Source: Staphylotrichum longicolle (taxonomy: Eukaryota > Ascomycota > Sordariomycetes > Sordariales > Chaetomiaceae). From it: DNA of 64,000 bases. The stretch spans positions 744,001 to 808,000 of the forward strand of contig JAHCVI010000006.1 of NCBI GenBank assembly GCA_019096155.1, read 5' to 3'. Under the pieces are notes generated by a model. It did not search any database. It worked only from the letters and a program-made list of their open reading frames with translations, and was not told where the DNA came from. A program made the position numbers and the translations under genes. Below are positions 58,010 through 64,000 of this stretch, piece by piece (the stretch's first letter is position 1; each line of letters begins with the position of its first letter).

Positions 58010-58354
58010 GAAGGGGCACCTGTAGGAGGACGTGTCTCCTATCTCAAATCTCCAGGCTGAATTTGGTCGCTTGAGACCGGTACAAATTTCTCAACGTGCG
58101 ACGTTGCGTCAGGAACAGCAGGTTGGCCTAGGCTGTGGACTCGAAGGCAACGAAAGGGCCAGTCGTCGCTGATTTAAGGAGTTACAAACAGGCAATTGCA
58201 TGGTATTTAATCGGTATATTGATCAGATATGCGTCGCGTGGTACTAACAATATGGCAAGTGAAGTCTCCAAAAACTCCAGATGACGTACACCTCCCATAC
58301 AAAGACACAAGAAACACCAGCAACCACCATCCTCCCCCCCTCATCTCCGAACCC
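58010..58354. other. Convergent 3' intergenic region
   Basis: 345 bp between the converging sds23 and formamidase stops; presumed 3' UTRs only. Confidence 0.5.
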
Positions 58355-60319
58355 TTACTCCCTATAACTCAACCCCCCACCAAAGCTCACCTGCCCATTT
58401 CTCCCCGAGTCCCCCCTCACCTCCCCTTCGGTCCGGCCCGTCTCGAACGCGCAGCGGCCCATGTCCCTCCTCCGCACGCCCCCCGCCGTCGCGGCCGCCG
58501 AGGGCGAGATGTCAAAGTCGAAAATGTCCATCGGCAGACCCAGCGTGGTGCACGCGTTGGGGATGTCGACGATGCCCGCCACGTGGCCCTGCACGGGCGC
58601 GCACGACAGCAGCAGGTAGATCTGGTAGTCCGAGTAGCCGAACCGCCGCAGGTACTCGATGCAGCGGAGCGTGGTCTGGCGGTAGGCGACGGTGACGTCC
58701 ATGTAATCTGTTCCATGGCATCATGTCAGAAACGTTAGAAAGCTGCAGACCCTTCCCATAATCACAATGTCTGTGAGGGAAGAAGAAGAAGATAAGACGA
58801 AGGAAAGGAAAAAGAAAAAAAAAGAAAACAAAAAGACGTACGCTGCCGCCCTTGCTCATCCACGCTGAAGCCTTCAAAGTAGATGTACCTGCCGGGCCCG
58901 AACTGTGGCTCGACGGGGCCCGGGATGTACACGGGGCTCTTGAGGCCGAGGTTGGCCACGCCGTTGGGGATCACGCTGCAGTTGACGGTGATGACGCCCG
59001 CCATCTCGATGGCGCCGCAGAAGGAGATCTCGCCGTCGCCCTGCGAGAAGTGCAGGTCGCCGACCGAGAACTTGGCGCCGGGCACGTGGACGGGGAGGTA
59101 GACTTTGGAGCCCTGTCGCGTGGAAAAGGGGTTAGAAGGGAGGGAAAAGAAAGGGGTTGGGGGGCGGGGGGAGGGGAACAGGGTGGATTTACGCGAGAGA
59201 GGTTTTTGATGTCGCAGTTTCCTGGGGAGAGGTGGTTGTTAGTATGTGGTGGACTCTTCGTTGGACTGGGCGTGTGAAAGAGAAACTGCTTACCGCCGTG
59301 CTCTGGACGACCGGGAATGGTCCTCGCGCCTTCACGGCCGACTTTCTCTGTGAGGCTCTTGTCGGCGCTTCCGGCGTGGACGCTGAGAGGTTGTGGCCTG
59401 AAAGAATCGGGATACCTGGTCAGCGTTGGGCTACCGATGACTGACGAAGAACAAGGAGAGGAGAGCCTACGGAAGGGCGACGTCGCGGTCGAGCTTGTTC
59501 GCCGCAATCAGCTCGCCCTCGCGCCTATTCCAGTTCTCGAGCACCTCGGCCGAAGGAGCGCACCCGAGGATACCTGGGTGGATGAGGCCGGCAAACTTGA
59601 CATGGGGGATATGTCGACTTGTGCAGTAGATGCCCTCGAAATCCCAGATTGCTTTGGCGCTGGAAAGATGTCAGCACCCTGCGTCGAAAGTAGACAAGAA
59701 GAAGACATACGCTGATGGGTAGATCTCATTCAGGAAACCGCCCTGGTTGGAAGTCAGCACATCTCTCATCCCTCAAGACCACCCCCGCCGACAACGACTC
59801 ACCCCATTCCGCCGATCAAAGATTCCCGTGAACCCCCAGGGCCGGTCCTCGAACGGCTGGACATCCATGATCTCTACAAGCAGCAGATCGCCCGGCATCG
59901 CGCCCTCAACCTCAAAGGGCCCGGAGAGGTAATGGACCTTGGTCAGGTCGACGTTCTTGACATCGTCGGCGCAGTCATCGTTCTTGATCTGGCCGCCGGT
60001 CCTAGGGCTTGTCAATCTGGGCACTTCCCCTGAGTCATCATAGAAGGGGGTGTCCTACCAATCCAGGCACTCAATCTTGACTGTCTCGCCGTCCTTGATC
60101 GTGCCCGCAAAGGGGACTGTCTGTTGTTAGCCACTCAGTGAGAGCCAGGGGTGTCTGAAGCCACGCACTGTCGGGATGCCATCTGTTCTGGTACCTGTCA
60201 GTCGGAACCTAATTCACCTCGCACAGACAAAACTAGCTACTCACATGCAAATACGGCTGCTCCGAAGCAGGCGTGTCAAAGTCGACCTTGCAAACAGTTC
60301 GAATCCCGGTCCTGCCCAT
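58355..60319 (-). CDS. fmdS: Formamidase (FmdA/AmdA acetamidase-formamidase family)
   Basis: Hydrolyses formamide to formate and ammonia; nitrogen acquisition in the cytosol. Ten exons: 60319-60245, 60187-60169, 60116-60059, 60001-59803, 59742-59711, 59659-59471, 59397-59294, 59221-59193, 59112-58842 and 58707-58355, giving 442 aa. Landmarks are RTVCKVDFDTPASEQPYLHN, RWHPDIPFAGTIKDGE, GPFEVEGAMPGDLLLVEIMD, HPGILGCAPSAEVLENWN, RPEHGGNCDIKNLSRGSKVY, KFSVGDLHFSQGDGEISFCG and FGYSDYQIYLLLS. These cover the HxH-like and QGDGE metal and active-site regions. Exons 2, 5 and 8 are only 19, 32 and 29 nt. Exon 3 uses the second of two tandem acceptors to give HPDIPFAG. GATA and CCAAT motifs lie upstream. 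Confidence 0.94.
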
Positions 60320-60732
60320 TGTGTCTGCGTCGTAATCACTGCTTTCTACTTCAATAAATGTAAACAATGTCCCACAAAAAGTGATGCAACACCAAACCAT
60401 TTCAGACCCCAAAAGCCAACCTCAGCCTGGGAGACCTGCTCTTTTAAGAACACCTCGTGTCTCTCCCCCATCCCCAACCCCCAAGAACCTCGCGTTACCA
60501 CCGCAGGCCCAGCCAAACCAACCCCACACCCCTGTCCTGCTGTCCTCTCCGATCGCATGTGCGCTTGCGCTACCGCTGCCCCAATCATCCTCTCTCCCGT
60601 AACCCAGCGTTCAGCGTACACCAACAGAAGACGTAATTCCCATGTCAAAGTCGAGGCCCCCCCCCGTCAAATGATCAAAACGCTATCAGACCAAATCGGA
60701 GATGCGCGGGCAACCACACTTCCGGGTTCCCC

Positions 60733-60820
60733 AGATAATAGCCAGGGGTTGTTTGCCCGCAGCTGCTTATCGGAGAGCTTGTTCCGTCAAACAAAGACCC
60801 GACACAACTGATTGATAAGA
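60733..60820. promoter_or_regulatory. Cluster of three HGATAR (AreA-type) sites upstream of formamidase
   Basis: AGATAA at 60733-60738, TTATCG (reverse CGATAA) at 60767-60772 and TGATAA at 60815-60820 lie within 90 bp, about 415-500 bp upstream of the formamidase start. Two more (AGATAA, AGATAG) overlap near 61079-61089. This fits nitrogen control by a GATA factor; binding is inferred. Confidence 0.45.
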
Positions 60821-60932
60821 CAAGCGAGAGCAGGGGATTTGTAGTGTACATCAGCTCAATAAGGTAAGTTATCCGCCGAGAATTGTCATGCCATGATTCC
60901 AAGTCCCCGAGCTTGCTTGGAATGGAAAGCTT

Positions 60933-60964
60933 CCAATCCAATCCAATCCAATCCGATCCAATCC
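60933..60964 (+). repeat. Tandem CCAAT pentamer array
   Basis: Six consecutive pentamers: four CCAAT, one CCGAT and one CCAAT, about 615 bp upstream of the formamidase start. It could be a microsatellite or an array of CCAAT-binding-complex sites. Confidence 0.85.
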
Positions 60965-61588
60965 ACTCCCGAGCCCCGCAAATCTTCTTCCCCTGCTTCC
61001 CGTTTCTCCACACACTGGCGCCGCGTTGGCATGCATGCACGCACGCACGCCGAGCATAACGTTAGCGGGCTGATGCAAGATAAGATAGAGATATGCTTGG
61101 GAATTGACTGATCTGATTCGACCTGGGTCGGTCTGCTCCGATCGGGAGCTTACCTTATGTATGCACGGTATACAACTGAGTGGTTCTTTTTTCCGCGGGC
61201 GCGTGTCCGAGGAGGACGGGATTTTATTTGATGATTGGACTACCCCGGGATTTACGTTGATTTTGGCCCCTAACTGGTAGTTTCTTCAAGAAATGGCACG
61301 GTGGCGATCCGGATTTCGGCGTCAAGTCAAGTTCGAAAGGCCAGTTTATTCCGTCCTGGGTAGTCAGCAGGATGGGTTGCCGGAGAGCTCGAATGATGGA
61401 GCCTCGGAATTCGGTGTCTATTGTCTATGCTTGATCTGGAAGCTGTCTAGAGATGCGGAGTTGCGACGGAGTCGCTCGGCGTTGGTATCTTTGCACGCCT
61501 GATATGATGCGGCCTCACAACTCCACCACGAAACCATCTCCAGCCTCTAGCCGCTGTGTTCACACTGTGGATGGCCGATTCAATGGCC

Positions 61589-62987
61589 TCACTGCTGGGC
61601 GGCCGCAGGGTGAGGATCAAGCTCCGAGTACGGAGGCGGCTTATCGTGCAGAGCATCCAAGTTGCCCAGCGACAGACTCAGAAACTTCTGTTTGTTCCTC
61701 CACTCCGTCTGGCTCGCCGCGAAGCCCTGGCTCTCGGACGGCGGCGGCGGCGGGTCCGACACCTTGGTGATGAGGTATGCGGTGCTCTGTTCACATGTCA
61801 GCAACCCACAGAGTCGTCAGGCACAAAAGGGAGGACGCACCGCCTCGGCAATCCCATAGATCAGCACCCCCAACAACGGCACACGGAGCAGCACATAGAA
61901 CCCGATCCCAAACCCAAACAACAGCCCCTCCCGGCTGCGGAACCACTTCCTCTTCTCCTCCGCAGTAAACTTGATGCGGGCAAAGTACGGCTCCAGCAGC
62001 TCCCTCATCAGACTCCGCGACGCAAAGTAGCTCTGCAAGAAGATCACCAGATACCGCCGGGGCAGGAGCACGCCGGTGCCAAAGATGACGCTCGCCGGCC
62101 CGAGCCCAACCGCCCGGTTGAAGGTCCAGAAGCTGGCGGCGGGCAGCACGAGGCGGCCGACGTACGGCACGTAGGACAGGGCGAAGACGGCCAGCGACAG
62201 GGCGCCCTTGCGGGCGAAGCGGTACAGAAACAGCGTCACCGACTCGGCGGTGCTCGACGAGTGGGTGCGGCCGTCGGTCGCGCGGTACAGCTGCAGCTGC
62301 GGGTAGTACATGGCGCGCAGCCGGGAGGGGTCCGCGTCGTTCTTGTGCTTTTGCACGTAGGTCTGGTCGACCCAGCGGAGGGAGGACATGAATCTGTGGA
62401 CGGGTGAGTGGTCCGAGTGGGTTGGCGAGTGAAAAAGGGGGGGGGATATCGGCGTACAGATCATCCAGTGTGGGCGTGACATAGCGCATGAGACTCATGA
62501 AGAAGAGCGGGGCTTGCAGGACATGCTCCTCGATGAAAGTGAGGCCATTGACGAGCTTGTCGTCCCAGGTGACCCGGTCGAGGGACAAGAAGAAGGAGAG
62601 GAACCATAGCAGGACTTTGATGCCGATGATCTAGACGCGAGAACTTGTCAGTGAGGGGTTCTGGACGCAGAACCCGAGGCTGCCGAGAATACGGACCGGG
62701 AAGGCTATCAGCATGCGGATGACAATGCCTGCAGCAACGGCGATGGCGGCCTGCTTGTAGTGCTGCGAGGTGAATATCTCGGGGTTCTGCAGTGCTCGCT
62801 GGGCTGTTGCTGCGTGTCAGTGCTTGACGGTGTGATGCCCGGTCGGGTTGCTTAATGAGTTAGGCTGCGTACCGCCGACCAGGGTCAGCTGGATGCCCCG
62901 GATGATGGCATTGAGATCGAAATGCGATATGTCAAACTGCTTTTTCAGCTTGGCTTTGTCGAGGTGTGGCCTCCCGTCGGCCGACAT
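61589..62987 (-). CDS. UsgS-like multi-spanning membrane protein
   Basis: Resembles the fungal 'transmembrane protein UsgS' family; function unknown. Exons are 62987-62873, 62803-62697, 62630-62458, 62393-61841 and 61786-61589, giving 381 aa. Start region: ISHFDLNAIIRGIQLTLVGA then QRALQNPEIFTSQHYKQAAI. Hydrophobic segments occur at about residues 60-75 (AVAAGIVIRMLIAFPI), 78-90, 108-125, 205-245 and 295-320 (FGFGIGFYVLLRVPLLGVLI), with a KRKWFRSREG loop before the last. The C-terminal tail is Pro-rich with PPPYSE, a PPxY-type motif that could recruit a WW/HECT (Rsp5-type) ubiquitin ligase. Same strand as, and upstream of, formamidase. Confidence 0.75.
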
Positions 62988-63948
62988 GTCTGCGTTCTCT
63001 TGAGAGTGGGATAGGATGCAGTGATGGTGAAAGTTGCAATGTTGAGAGAGCTTCGCTTCAACTGGTGGAGCTTCAAGGTGCGTACTTCGTGAGCTCGGCT
63101 GGAAGCTGTCAATCGTCCGATGATGTCAACTGGCTTGGCACTTCAGGCATCCCAGTCGGCGCTAGGGACTGACGAATGTTAGCGGAGTACCCACTGAATC
63201 GCACTTTGGCTGCAATTTTTGCACCCCAAAACCTGTACCGCGTTATTGATTGTTATCCGGCTGCACCTCGAATATGCCGCTCCTGCATCGCATGATGCGA
63301 CCAAGTGGGCATTGCGAGGGACTCGTAGACGTGCATTGCATAGGGAGTACACATTCTGGAAGCATCCTCAGGGGAGCCCACCCATTGCAAGAGCTGGGAA
63401 AGGAGATATTGATCCCAATCTTGAGATAGCCAGGCACGCCAGGGAGAATGCGCGCCAATTGAGTGGTCGCGTGGACACTCGAGCGGATGGGTGGGGCGCT
63501 TGCTCGGCGCGTCGTGCAGGGCAAAGGGCAAAGGGCAAAGGGCAAAGGGGCAAGGATTTCGGCTTGAACATCCCGCTCCCAGCTCCCGATTTGCGACACT
63601 GCACTGTGTCGTCTCTGGCCATTGCACACGCTCTTTGCTGACAACCCTGCGGTTCACAACCCCTCGCTCCAAAGACTTGGGTTGTTTCGCTTCAGCAGAT
63701 TTTGGCCTGGCAATCTGCCGATCGACTCGCCCATCGTTCCACCCCGAGACGGCCGCCCTTGGAGTCGGCCACAGGGGTCGCACCGAACCCGCACCGTCCC
63801 TTGTCGCAGTCGCCTTTGTCCCTCGATTTCGCCCCTTCACAAAACCCGCTTGCCGCTTTGTCTACCTTGCCTCGAGCCTGCACTGCGATCGATCCCACTC
63901 GCACTCGAGCAGCAATGCTTCACCACCTCGCGTAAACAAAACAACACA
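62988..63948. other. Divergent upstream region with a 7-bp repeat
   Basis: About 960 bp upstream of the UsgS-like gene and the gene that may begin at the window edge. It contains about five copies of a GGGCAAA unit at about 63518-63552. Other open frames here overlap antisense to each other and have no support. Confidence 0.5.
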
Positions 63949-64000
63949 ATGGAGCCACCGAGACCACGGAGCTCCGGCTTTGCGGGCCCGCGCCGTATCT
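63949..64000 (+). CDS. Possible start of a further gene, truncated by the window
   Basis: An ATG in good context (ACACAATGG) opens a frame reading MEPPRPRSSGFAGPRRIS to the window end. It is preceded by a pyrimidine-rich leader-like stretch. Seventeen codons are too few to identify; a Pro/Arg/Ser-rich disordered N-terminus is all that can be said. Confidence 0.35.
   Translation, partial: MEPPRPRSSGFAGPRRI

Noticed and set aside
60290..60306. GGTTCGAATCC-like T-loop sequence
   Set aside because: It lies in the first formamidase exon and no cloverleaf can be drawn around it.

Overview
This is a filamentous-ascomycete nuclear window (Pezizomycotina, most likely a Sordariomycete; that rank is inferred). 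The evidence is many 50-130 nt GT-AG introns, GC-rich coding DNA with dispersed genes, a white collar-1 photoreceptor, a YTP1-like protein, and mitochondrial aconitase and complex I genes encoded in the nucleus. Gene models were assembled by hand from splice signals. Except where a frameshift is noted, exon lengths sum to a multiple of three.

Layout. 1-1383 (-): 5' part of cytosolic threonyl-tRNA synthetase. 1956-4083 (+): FBXO21-like F-box / SirB1 / YccV protein. 4669-6886 (-): YTP1-like membrane protein. 6.9-9.8 kb: no supportable gene. 9765-10913 (-): LACTB2-like metallo-beta-lactamase. 12066-13925 (+): SAGA deubiquitinase Ubp8. 14725-16665 (-): HAD-type 'Swiss Army Knife' RNA-repair-like protein with an RGG tail. 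17434-17890 (-): Bud20. 19792-22502 (+): mitochondrial aconitase, followed by a 12-bp tandem repeat. 23761-24835 (+): rhomboid Rbd2. 25135-27046 (+): GPI transamidase Gaa1. 27286-28484 (-) and 28952-30466 (+): divergent proteasome Rpn9 and complex I 40-kDa subunit. 30759-31926 (+): Efm5-type eEF1A methyltransferase. 32557-32651 (-): intron-containing tRNA-Ser(UGA). 33178-33414 (-): small Rsa3-like protein. 34122-35318 (+): RTA1-like 7-TM protein. 35.3-38.8 kb: empty. 38820-39980 (+): orphan low-complexity protein. 40-45.5 kb: empty. 45493-48759 (-): white collar-1, with an apparent frameshift. 51147-54667 (-): importin Kap121/Pse1. 56330-58009 (+): Sds23. 58355-60319 (-): formamidase. 61589-62987 (-): UsgS-like membrane protein. 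63949-end (+): possible start of a further gene.

Most genes are housekeeping functions (translation, protein turnover, nuclear transport, respiration, GPI anchoring) and do not form a cluster. Regulation is the most informative layer. The aconitase promoter carries a perfect match to the CBC:HapX iron-response motif. The shared rpn9/complex I promoter has a second, weaker match fused to an E-box. The formamidase promoter has clustered GATA (AreA-type) sites and a tandem CCAAT array. wc-1 sits between two gene-poor stretches of about 5.5 and 2.4 kb and has a tiny upstream ORF ending on its start codon.

Two conserved genes (wc-1 and gaa1) lose their reading frame by one base in short C or G runs, and two others have ambiguous frames next to homopolymers or triplet repeats. 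Either the assembly has homopolymer errors or some of these alleles are really broken. No defence, mobile or secondary-metabolite system was seen.
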